DNA of 19,053 nucleotides, taken from contig JAUWOO010000014.1 of assembly GCA_030612095.1 (NCBI GenBank), positions 1 to 19,053 on the forward strand, in the 5' to 3' direction. This document shows positions 5,982 through 13,438 of this stretch, in pieces. Positions within the stretch are counted from its first letter, which is position 1. Every line of letters begins with the position of its first letter. The position numbers and the translations under genes are program-made. The notes beneath the pieces are model-generated. The model searched no databases and was not told where the DNA came from. It was given only the letters and a program-made list of their open reading frames with translations. Origin of the DNA: Thermoplasmatota archaeon (lineage in GTDB: Archaea > Thermoplasmatota > E2 > DHVEG-1).

Positions 5982-7874
5982 ATGACAATAATGCAGAAGA
6001 AAAATAATTTTATGGTGGGAGCTGCCATTCTTATTGCTCTTATTATTGTTTTATCTGGAGTTTATTATGGTGCGGTATATTTTGGTGAAAAACCAAAAAG
6101 TCAAAAAGAGACAGAAGAACCACCAATTATTGACGATCAAATAAGTCCAGGGGGAAATCAAGCTCTTCTTGTAGAAATAAATAGAATTCGCCATCGAGGA
6201 ATTATCGATGCGATGCTCGGTTCTGGATTTAGGTTGCAAGATCCTCCATCATTTTATTACACATGCACACGTGATGGAAACACCTTCGTTAGTAAAGACG
6301 TGTCCGCTGCAGGTGGAGCATCAAGTGAACAGTTATTTAGTACATGGGACACCATGTTTCAAGAAAATAGATTGCAGGAAGATATTGAAGAAGAACAGGA
6401 AACCGTTGATGTGTCACTTAGCATTATTGAACGAGAGCCATCTGGACTTTTAGGCCGAAAATATAAGGATGTTGAAAAAGAAAAAATCGACGTAACCTAT
6501 GATTTTCGAACAGGACGATGGACTGGAGATGATTACTTCTTAGACGAGAGTGGCTATGGTCACTATGTGGGAGAAACGTTCGAAGTATGGTTTAACATCT
6601 ATCAAACAGATGTTGATGGAGATAAGATCCCTTATTGGACCGAAGTGAATGTTCTTCATACCAATCCTTTGATTGATGATAGTAATTTAGATCCCGATGG
6701 AGATAAAATCCCGACTTATTGGGAGTGGTACTGGGGTTATGATCCAAATACTTGGGATGATCATGAAAACCTTGATCCCGATATTGATGGCATTCAAAAT
6801 ATCGAAGAATATCAAATGAGCAAATATTTTGCGGATCCATACAAACAAGACATCTATATGGAAGTTGATGGGATGGAAAAAGGTGGTCTTTTTGACCCTG
6901 CGCATGTCTTTTATGAAGAATCTGGGCAGATCATGATTGAGCGATTTGCACAACATGGAATTAATTTATACATAGACAATGGTTGGCCAGGTGGGCCATC
7001 AAATGGCGGTGGCGAACTCCTCAGCCATTATGATACTATTTCACAAGATTCTGGAGTAATGTTACAGTTCTATAGACATAATTTTGCTGATGAACGAAAA
7101 GGAATCTTTCGATACATGATTGTAGGGCATAATGCCGGTTTTTGTATCCCCTCCGAACTAAATCGATATGATACTATTGTTATTGATAGTAGTCTCAAAA
7201 AAGTATATATAAAAAGACTTGCGTTTACTCCAAGAACCCAGCGTATTGTTCTTGCTGCTGGAGCATTACACGAACTCGGGCACTCGTTGGGCATTGCCCC
7301 GTGGACATTTCAGGGAAATGACAACATTTCATTTGCATATGGCCGGCAAGAAAAACAAAAGTTTCTTGATACCTGGGCAGACTATTACAGTGTCATGAAT
7401 TACTATTATATATGGGATAAAAAACTTGCTGATTATTCGGATGGAAGTAACGGGCCACCATATGATCAAAATGATTGGGAAAATTTCTATCTTCCAACCT
7501 TTGAAATTGATTCGAATGCTGTTGAAGATCCTATTATCGAGCTACCAGGAACAGATCGATTAATCAATGAAACTTCTGAACCTCTTTGGGATAGCTGGTA
7601 TATTGAAGAAAACCTTACACAGTCTAACCAAGTGAAATTTTCAACAAAGTGTTATGTTGAAAATGTTGATGCAGAATTCAGAGTATATGTTCCTGATAAC
7701 TATGATGTAAACGAAAAAAATGGAACATATGTAAAAATCTATGCTAAACCTGATGTAGGCACATCGTATTCTCAGTGGTCTTTGATCGCTGAAGGAACAC
7801 TTGATGAGACAGGCGAAATCATAGTTTATTCTATTGATGAAATGATTGAAGAGCTTTGGCAATATATCAACTAA
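5982..7874 (+). CDS. Membrane-anchored, Ca-repeat metalloprotease-like protein 1
   Basis: A 630-residue protein outside the cell, held by an N-terminal membrane segment (about residues 11-33). A beta-rich domain (40-200) is followed by three aspartate-rich, thrombospondin-3/EF-hand-like calcium motifs: DVDGDKIPYWTE (210), DPDGDKIPTYWEW (237) and DPDIDGIQNIEEY (265). The catalytic-type domain covers about 285-510, with zinc motif HELGHSLG (H430, E431, H434) and a metzincin-like Met-turn SVMNY (M472). The usual third ligand of HExxHxxGxxH/D is replaced by Pro. The conserved DYSDGSNGPPYDQ-DWE follows (about 487-503), then a C-terminal beta domain. A peptidase role is inferred from the motifs. 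It is paralogous to the protein at 8533. Start: ATG 5982; Met at residue 4 is an alternative. Confidence 0.75.
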   Translation: MTIMQKKNNFMVGAAILIALIIVLSGVYYGAVYFGEKPKSQKETEEPPIIDDQISPGGNQALLVEINRIRHRGIIDAMLGSGFRLQDPPSFYYTCTRDGNTFVSKDVSAAGGASSEQLFSTWDTMFQENRLQEDIEEEQETVDVSLSIIEREPSGLLGRKYKDVEKEKIDVTYDFRTGRWTGDDYFLDESGYGHYVGETFEVWFNIYQTDVDGDKIPYWTEVNVLHTNPLIDDSNLDPDGDKIPTYWEWYWGYDPNTWDDHENLDPDIDGIQNIEEYQMSKYFADPYKQDIYMEVDGMEKGGLFDPAHVFYEESGQIMIERFAQHGINLYIDNGWPGGPSNGGGELLSHYDTISQDSGVMLQFYRHNFADERKGIFRYMIVGHNAGFCIPSELNRYDTIVIDSSLKKVYIKRLAFTPRTQRIVLAAGALHELGHSLGIAPWTFQGNDNISFAYGRQEKQKFLDTWADYYSVMNYYYIWDKKLADYSDGSNGPPYDQNDWENFYLPTFEIDSNAVEDPIIELPGTDRLINETSEPLWDSWYIEENLTQSNQVKFSTKCYVENVDAEFRVYVPDNYDVNEKNGTYVKIYAKPDVGTSYSQWSLIAEGTLDETGEIIVYSIDEMIEELWQYIN

Positions 7875-7876
7875 AG

Positions 7877-7897
7877 CTTTTTTTTCTAATTTTTTTT
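7877..7897 (+). terminator. Double T-tract after metalloprotease-like gene 1
   Basis: Two runs of eight T (7878-7885 and 7890-7897) come directly after the stop codon, typical of archaeal factor-independent termination. Confidence 0.6.
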
Positions 7898-7934
7898 CAT
7901 TTAACGACTAATGGATAAAATTTTCGCAGTAACA

Positions 7935-7991
7935 ATGAGATGTGGTTGCAGTACATACAAAAAGAAACATTGCTGCGGTAGGTATTTTTGA
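7935..7991 (+). CDS. Possible 18-aa Cys-rich microprotein
   Basis: A short frame ATG...TGA encodes MRCGCSTYKKKHCCGRYF, with four Cys (CxC and CC), one His and a lysine core, a pattern seen in tiny metal-binding proteins. It has no Shine-Dalgarno, and its stop overlaps the TTG of the dehydrogenase stub. It may equally be chance or a decayed gene. Confidence 0.15.
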   Translation: MRCGCSTYKKKHCCGRYF

Positions 7992-8272
7992 AGATTTTTG
8001 TGATGCGAAGCATCCCTGAACCAGGATTAGATCTTCTCAGAAAACATCATGACATAGAAGTAAATCCTCATGATAGAGTTCTTGCCAAAGAAGAAATTAT
8101 TAAAGGATTAAAAGGAAAAGACGGCCTTCTTTGCCTTCTAACCGATCCAATAGATGCAGATGTTGTAAATTCAGAGCCGAAACTCAAGATGGTATCTAGT
8201 TATGCCGTTGGTTATAATAACATAGATGTCAAGGCTGCATCTTGTTCATATTCTGCCATTTTTAAATTCTAA
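7988..8272 (+). pseudogene. Truncated D-2-hydroxyacid dehydrogenase, N-terminal stub
   Basis: The frame encodes 94 residues. The first 85 match the N-terminus of the full-length dehydrogenase at 10683, ending at VGYNNIDVKAA, and the last nine are unrelated. It lacks the whole NAD-binding Rossmann domain and the catalytic Arg, Glu and His, so it cannot be an enzyme. The start would be TTG; the GGAGG of the intact copy is not kept here (the equivalent bases read GGTAGG). Identity to the intact copy is uneven: by hand count about 67% over the first 114 nt, then 134 of 137 nt identical (8103-8239). This points to a duplication followed by recent gene conversion, with the 3' part deleted or replaced. 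Confidence 0.8.
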
Positions 8273-8483
8273 AAAAATCCGCCTCTCGCACCATAGGTTC
8301 AGAGCCTTAAAATATATAAAATCCTCAAAACAATCGTTAAAAAAATTAGTTGAAATTAGCCGAACATATGAAACTGAAACATAAATAACTAAAATGATGA
8401 CTTATTTGCTAATATCTATGATATAAAAACAATAATTGTTTTCTTTTGATTATGAAAAATTTATATTTTTAAAATTAAATGAT

Positions 8484-8499
8484 AGATTTATATAAATCT
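8484..8499 (+). promoter_or_regulatory. Palindromic TATA promoter of metalloprotease-like gene 2
   Basis: TTTATATAAA (8487-8496) sits inside a perfect 16-nt palindrome AGATTTATATAAATCT. It lies about 41 nt before the TTG start, leaving a short leader with the Shine-Dalgarno. The symmetry could allow a dimeric repressor to cover the TATA box, or simply reflect AT-rich sequence. Confidence 0.6.
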
Positions 8500-8532
8500 T
8501 AAATTATACCGCTTAATGACGGGGAGGTTAAG

Positions 8533-10482
8533 TTGAACATGGATATGAAAAATAGAAGAAGAACGATTGTTGTAGTTGCAATTCTAATAGCAATCTGTCT
8601 GGTTATCTCTGGTATTTTTGTTTATTTTGAATACTTTAGTAAGGAAAAAGAATTTATCGAAGAGGAATTTGTGGAGACTGTGTTAGATGATCGCATAAGT
8701 CCTCTTGAAAGTCAGGGATTAACAGTCACGATAGATAGAATTCGCTATAGGGGGCTTCTAGAAAAGCTGATAAAACCAGGCATACATGGAACTTGGAGAA
8801 ATAAACCCAGTTTCTATTTTATAGTCAATATTGACAGTCTAGAATACATCAGCAAAGATGTCGAAGCATTAGGTTCAGCTAGCGAAACCTTTTTTGAAGT
8901 CTGGGATACAATAACGATGGAAAACAGAGTTGTTGAAGATATCCAAGAAGAACAAGAACACTCAGATGTGACTATCAGAATCGTAGAAAGAGTGCCGAAA
9001 GGTCTTCTAGGTTTACAGTCCGAATATGTTGAAAAAGAAAAGATACATATCACCTACGACTATCGTACTGGGCGATGGACTGGTGATGACTTCCTTAAGG
9101 ACTATGATGGCTATGGTCACTATATTGGTGACGATTTTGAAATATGGTTTGGCCTTTTCCCAAATGACCGTGATTATGATGGTATACCATACTGGACGGA
9201 GGTAAATGTTCTCCATACAAACCCACAAATAGATGATTCCAAATTAGATCCAGATGAAGATGGTTGTTCTACTAGTTGGGAATGGAAGTGGGGCTACGAT
9301 CCGTTCACTTGGGATGACCATGTGAATTTAGATCCAGATATCGATGGTATAGAAAATATTGAGGAATATAAAATGGCAAAGTGGTTTGCCGACCCCTTCC
9401 ACCAGGATATTTACATAGAGGTTGATGGGATGGAGAAAGGAGGATTTCTTGATCCACCACACATAATGTGGGAGGAATCGAAGCAGGGTCTTATAGAGCG
9501 GTTTTGTCAACATAATATCAATATGTACTTAGATGATGGATGGCCAGATACGCCTAAAAATGGTGGTGGCGAGATTCTACCACATTATGATACTGTTTCA
9601 CAGTGTTCTGGCATGACTCTCCAATTCTACCGGCATCACTTCCCTGACGAAAGAAAAGGAATTTTTAGATATCTGTTTATAGCTCACGGTGGAGGTTTCA
9701 GCATTCCACAAATATATAACAATGTAGATGTGTCTTGTATCGGTTTTAGTCCAGTGCAAACCCTTAAACCAATTAAAACTCCATGGTGCTTCCCTACACA
9801 ACGTGCTTGTCGTGTACATCTTGGTGCGATGTGTATGCACGAACTCGGTCACACACTTGGAATAATGCCCTATACTTTCAAAGGAAACGATAACCCGGAT
9901 TCATTCAACATTCCATTGACTAAGAGCTGGAGGGAATATCGCGATACCTGGGGTCAGTATTACAGCGTCATGAATTATTACTGGGTTTGCTGTAACGATC
10001 ATAGAAAAACCCTTTTTGATTACTCTGATGGGAGTAACGGGCCACCTTATGATCAAAAAGACTGGGAAAGTCTTTATCTGCCAACCTTCCAGACGAATGT
10101 TCTATTTATCGAGCAGTCAGGTGTTCCGGATCCCTGGACTTATGACATGATTGCAAAGATTGATTATGGGCTTGGTGCGGTCGGCAGGTTGGAGTATGGA
10201 CTTGATGACTGGAATTATAGCGCAGAATTAACAAAAGAATATCTTGACAAATTTTATGAAGGATCGCCGATAAGTCCCGTCAAATGTGACTTACGTATAT
10301 ATATAAAAAATGAAAATCAAGGTGATGAAAAGATTCTTAGAATATATGCCCAGCCACAAGTTGAGCCCACCTTTGCTGAATACGTTCTTATTAGGGAGGG
10401 TTATATTGATCCTGAAGGTAACATACAGTTTTATTCAATGCAAGACATAGTTGACGATGTGATATCAAAAATCGCCCAATGA
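8533..10482 (+). CDS. Membrane-anchored, Ca-repeat metalloprotease-like protein 2
   Basis: A 649-residue paralogue of the protein at 5982, alike along its whole length. It has a basic N-terminus (KNRRR), a membrane anchor (about 11-33), a beta-rich domain, Asp-rich calcium motifs (DRDYDGIPYWTE, DPDEDGCSTSWEW, DPDIDGIENIEEY), the zinc motif HELGHTLG (H436, E437, H440), the Met-turn SVMNY (M480) and DYSDGSNGPPYDQ. As in protein 1, the position of the third zinc ligand is Pro (HELGHTLGIMP). Unlike protein 1 it has Cys near the active site (WCFPTQRAC, GAMCMHE, WVCC), which may form disulfides. The start is TTG at 8533, chosen because GGAGG (8523-8527) is 5 nt upstream, the same spacing as in the dehydrogenase and MBL genes; ATG 8539 is the alternative. 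Activity and substrate are unproven. Confidence 0.75.
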   Translation: MNMDMKNRRRTIVVVAILIAICLVISGIFVYFEYFSKEKEFIEEEFVETVLDDRISPLESQGLTVTIDRIRYRGLLEKLIKPGIHGTWRNKPSFYFIVNIDSLEYISKDVEALGSASETFFEVWDTITMENRVVEDIQEEQEHSDVTIRIVERVPKGLLGLQSEYVEKEKIHITYDYRTGRWTGDDFLKDYDGYGHYIGDDFEIWFGLFPNDRDYDGIPYWTEVNVLHTNPQIDDSKLDPDEDGCSTSWEWKWGYDPFTWDDHVNLDPDIDGIENIEEYKMAKWFADPFHQDIYIEVDGMEKGGFLDPPHIMWEESKQGLIERFCQHNINMYLDDGWPDTPKNGGGEILPHYDTVSQCSGMTLQFYRHHFPDERKGIFRYLFIAHGGGFSIPQIYNNVDVSCIGFSPVQTLKPIKTPWCFPTQRACRVHLGAMCMHELGHTLGIMPYTFKGNDNPDSFNIPLTKSWREYRDTWGQYYSVMNYYWVCCNDHRKTLFDYSDGSNGPPYDQKDWESLYLPTFQTNVLFIEQSGVPDPWTYDMIAKIDYGLGAVGRLEYGLDDWNYSAELTKEYLDKFYEGSPISPVKCDLRIYIKNENQGDEKILRIYAQPQVEPTFAEYVLIREGYIDPEGNIQFYSMQDIVDDVISKIAQ

Positions 10483-10639
10483 TTTACTTCTTAAAATATA
10501 AGAAAAATCGCTTAAAAAATCAGAAAAATTAGTTGCAAATAAATCAAGATAATTAAATGAGCTGCTCAATACTTTTACCTGTGCTTTTTCGTGACAATCA
10601 AAGAGAAATAATAAAAATTAACATCTTTCTAGAAATATC

Positions 10640-10647
10640 TTTATAAA
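10640..10647 (+). promoter_or_regulatory. TATA box of the dehydrogenase gene
   Basis: TTTATAAA lies about 39 nt before the ATG at 10683, giving a short leader that contains GGAGG. Confidence 0.5.
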
Positions 10648-10682
10648 CTTTTTATTATTGATGGATGTAGTTGGAGGGCTTT

Positions 10683-11654
10683 ATGAAAATATTTGTAACA
10701 AGAAAAATTCCAGAACCGGGACTTGAAATTCTTAGAAAGGAGTTTGAGGTGAAAGTTAACATCTACGATCGAGTTCTTACTAAAGAAGAAATAATCCAAG
10801 GATTAAAAGGAAAAGACGGACTTCTTTGCCTTCTAACCGATCCAATAGATGCAGATGTTATAAATTCAGAGCCGAAACTCAAGATGATATCTAGTTATGC
10901 CGTTGGTTATAATAACATAGATGTCAAGGCTGCAACAAAAAGGGAGATACCTGTGAGTAACACACCTGGTGTTCTAACTGATGCTACTTCTGATATGGCA
11001 TGGGCTCTTTTGTTTTCTGTTGCACGTCGAATAGTTGAAGCTGATACATTTACAAGAGCGGGGAAGTTCAAAGGATGGGATCCTATGCTTATGCATGGTC
11101 AAGATGTCACTAATAAAACACTAGGTGTGGTTGGTGCAGGTAGAATCGGTACAGCATTTGCTCTAAAAAGTAAAGGGTTCAACATGAATGTTTTATACGT
11201 TGATGAAAAGAAAAACGAAACACTTGAAAAAGAGATAAACGCAAAAAAAGTAACATTTGATGAGATACTTAAAAAATCTGATTTTTTATCTCTGCATGTC
11301 CCACTCATACCATCCACGCATCATCTGATTGGCGAAAAAGAACTCAAAATGATGAAGAAAAATGCAGTTCTTATTAATACATCCCGTGGCCCAGTTATAG
11401 ATGAAAAGATACTAGTAAAAGCATTAGAAGAAAAACAGATATTTGGGGCAGGACTTGATGTATATGAACATGAGCCCAAAATAACGGAGGAACTAAAAAA
11501 ACTAGACAATGTAGTCCTTCAGCCGCACTCCGCATCTGCAACAATTGAATCTAGAACGAAAATGGCAATTATGGCAGCAGAAAATATGGTGGCAGGTTTA
11601 AAAGGAAAAATTCCAAACAATTGTGTGAATAAGGAAGTATTCAAGGAGAGATAA
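10683..11654 (+). CDS. D-2-hydroxyacid dehydrogenase, glyoxylate/hydroxypyruvate reductase type
   Basis: A 323-residue cytoplasmic NAD(P)-dependent enzyme of the D-isomer 2-hydroxyacid dehydrogenase family, reducing small 2-oxoacids such as glyoxylate or hydroxypyruvate. The substrate-binding N-terminal half has the LCLLTDPIDADV and SSYAVGYNNIDV motifs. The Rossmann fold has VGAGRIG (from 150), and the catalytic set is R235 (NTSRGPVID), E264 (DVYEHEP) and H282 (LQPHSASA). Length and motifs fit archaeal glyoxylate reductases, but the exact substrate cannot be told. The ATG at 10683 is chosen over an in-frame upstream TTG because GGAGG (10673-10677) lies 5 nt before it. A partial copy lies at 7988. 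It ends only 5 nt from the convergent MBL gene. Confidence 0.9.
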   Translation: MKIFVTRKIPEPGLEILRKEFEVKVNIYDRVLTKEEIIQGLKGKDGLLCLLTDPIDADVINSEPKLKMISSYAVGYNNIDVKAATKREIPVSNTPGVLTDATSDMAWALLFSVARRIVEADTFTRAGKFKGWDPMLMHGQDVTNKTLGVVGAGRIGTAFALKSKGFNMNVLYVDEKKNETLEKEINAKKVTFDEILKKSDFLSLHVPLIPSTHHLIGEKELKMMKKNAVLINTSRGPVIDEKILVKALEEKQIFGAGLDVYEHEPKITEELKKLDNVVLQPHSASATIESRTKMAIMAAENMVAGLKGKIPNNCVNKEVFKER

Positions 11655-11659
11655 AAAAG

Positions 11660-12298
11660 TTATAATGTAAACGTCCAGATCTCTGGTTCCTCTGGCAAAT
11701 CTTCTTTTTCAATATCTATCTCGTTCCCAACCTTAAGGATTTCGTACTTGCTTTCTTCTAAAAAAGGCTCTATTCCCGTAATGGGTAGTGATAGACCTCC
11801 AATCTTATAATGCATTGGAACAGCTATCCTTGGTTTCACTTTTTTTATAATTCTCCACGCCTGCTTTGCATCAAGGGTAAATGTTCCACCTATTGGGATA
11901 AATAATATGTCAACGTCACCTATCTTTTGAACAGTATCCTCGTCAAGATCATGCCCTAGATCTCCCATGTGACAAAATGTGATATCCTCCATGGTGAATT
12001 TATATATTATATTACTACCTCGCTTCTCGCCACGACATTCGTCGTGAAAGGATTCAATACCTTTTATTTCGACATTTGAAATATTTCTTTTACGGGTGTC
12101 TGTTATTACCTTGGACCCTTCTTTTTCCACGGATTTTACACTATTGTGATCATAATGGTCGTGTGATACTAAGATGATATCTCCAGTTACATTTGGTGCA
12201 TGTATGCCTATTGATTTTCCATCGTGGGGATCGGTTACCAGCGCTACCTCATTTGTAATTTCAAAGCATGAGTGACCGTGCCATCGTATTTGAAGCAA
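11660..12298 (-). CDS. MBL-fold metal-dependent hydrolase (UPF0173-like)
   Basis: A 212-residue, single-domain metallo-beta-lactamase-fold protein. The metal-binding motif HDHYDH (H46, H48, D50, H51) is intact, followed by H110 in CHMGDLGH with D113, and H163 in VPMHYK. The N-terminus (IRWHGHSCFEI, TDPHDGK) and the IPIGGTFTLDAKQA segment are typical of the UPF0173/UlaG-like group, whose physiological substrates are mostly unknown. The start is TTG at 12298 with GGAGG (12304-12308) 5 nt upstream. It follows the endonuclease gene by about 50 nt on the same strand but has its own TATA element in that gap. The reverse strand beyond its stop gives a T6 tract. Confidence 0.88.
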   Translation of the reverse strand: MLQIRWHGHSCFEITNEVALVTDPHDGKSIGIHAPNVTGDIILVSHDHYDHNSVKSVEKEGSKVITDTRKRNISNVEIKGIESFHDECRGEKRGSNIIYKFTMEDITFCHMGDLGHDLDEDTVQKIGDVDILFIPIGGTFTLDAKQAWRIIKKVKPRIAVPMHYKIGGLSLPITGIEPFLEESKYEILKVGNEIDIEKEDLPEEPEIWTFTL

Positions 12299-12337
12299 AT
12301 TTACCTCCTCTCAAAACCATGTGAATATTGCGTAATG

Positions 12338-12346
12338 ATTATAAAT
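12338..12346 (-). promoter_or_regulatory. TATA box of the MBL gene
   Basis: On the minus strand this reads ATTTATAAT, about 44 nt before the TTG at 12298, between the endonuclease stop region and the MBL gene. The MBL gene can thus be transcribed alone. Confidence 0.4.
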
Positions 12347-12349
12347 AAA

Positions 12350-13414
12350 TTATGGGCGCAACCTTCCAAATCTAATATAATCTATATTATTTTCTTCGAC
12401 CCTCGCAAACATAATTTCCTTGTTCACAGAATGTGCAAGTCGTACCGCTCTGCTTATTTCTGCCCACATTCTCTTGAAATTTTTGTCAACTGCATGTATG
12501 AGATATTCAGCATGTGTTTCATCTGGTCTTTTTGTGTATGCACGAAAATGAGCGCCGAATTTAAATCCTGTTTTTACAATCAGTCCACGTTTTTTCAAAT
12601 CATCAAAGACAGTAATTCTTAAATCAATATCCGGCTGGGATTTTTGTATAAATTCTTTGAATTTTTTTACAGAATTTTTTCTACCTGTAACAACATTTTC
12701 TATGTCAATTACATTTTTTTCCATTAAGTATAGTGCCTCTACCATTGACAATTGAAGGCCATTTCCAAAAGGCTTACCAAAAAACTCCTTTTCTAGCAAA
12801 TTTTCTCCTAATTTTTTGTCAAAAATTACAACTCTATTTTCAAGTAGGGTGCCAGTTGTTTTTGAAAAGTTATGTCCATGAACCTTTCCTTTAATATCCA
12901 ATTTAGAAACATCATAATATGTCAGGTCTCCCTCTTCATCAACAATAGCAAACCACAGTTCCCCACTTTGTTTAACCGCAGATTCAATTAGATACTTTAT
13001 TTTATTAATGTCTATAATATCTCTTTCAGAAAATGCCGATATGAGACATAATTTTTCTTTCTCTCCTTCTCCATTTTCCCTTTTGTATACGTAAAGATCA
13101 TCGTCCTTGTTTTCCTCGCTGAGTTTCACAAAAAGACCTCTTTTTCTAAGATCTCTAAATATCAGGTATTTTATCTCAAAATGGGGGATGTGCTCTGCGG
13201 CTTTTTTTACAAGAGTTTGAAAATCTATTTCTTCCCTATCTTGAAATATTCTGATTTTTTCTTCTCCTAGTAAAAAAACACCTTCGAGTAGATTCAATGA
13301 TAACTTGTTGCCAGTGGTAGTTTTACCAAGATTGCTCTTGTTATAAAGTCGACCTACGTCTTTTGATTTTTTGACGATTATTTTATTGTTTACAAGTTCT
13401 CCGAATATCTGCAT
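12350..13414 (-). CDS. endA: tRNA-splicing endonuclease, two-repeat (alpha2) type
   Basis: A 354-residue EndA, which cuts introns from precursor tRNAs at bulge-helix-bulge sites. The protein is an internal duplication: a degenerate N-terminal repeat (about 1-175) and an active C-terminal repeat (about 178-354). The catalytic triad lies in the second repeat: Y293 (FGAHFRAYTKRP), H301 (ETHAEYLI) and K332 (SVNKEIMF). This length and arrangement match the homodimeric alpha2 form of Euryarchaeota, not the roughly 180-residue alpha4 form. It starts 24 nt after the stop of the S16 protease gene on the same strand, so the two are probably co-transcribed. No Shine-Dalgarno is obvious before ATG 13414. 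The one tRNA in this window has no intron. Confidence 0.92.
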   Translation of the reverse strand: MQIFGELVNNKIIVKKSKDVGRLYNKSNLGKTTTGNKLSLNLLEGVFLLGEEKIRIFQDREEIDFQTLVKKAAEHIPHFEIKYLIFRDLRKRGLFVKLSEENKDDDLYVYKRENGEGEKEKLCLISAFSERDIIDINKIKYLIESAVKQSGELWFAIVDEEGDLTYYDVSKLDIKGKVHGHNFSKTTGTLLENRVVIFDKKLGENLLEKEFFGKPFGNGLQLSMVEALYLMEKNVIDIENVVTGRKNSVKKFKEFIQKSQPDIDLRITVFDDLKKRGLIVKTGFKFGAHFRAYTKRPDETHAEYLIHAVDKNFKRMWAEISRAVRLAHSVNKEIMFARVEENNIDYIRFGRLRP

Positions 13415-13438
13415 TGTAAAAACATGTAATTGTAACGG

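Noticed and set aside
8276..8293. AATCCGCCTCTCGCACCA, which looks like a tRNA 3' end with CCA, just after the dehydrogenase stub breakpoint
   Set aside because: No matching T-stem or acceptor 5' strand lies upstream at the right distance, and the only real tRNA here has no encoded CCA.
12272..12622. 116-codon plus-strand frame across endA and the MBL start
   Set aside because: It is antisense to the catalytic part of EndA and to the MBL start; both genes on the other strand are supported by motifs.
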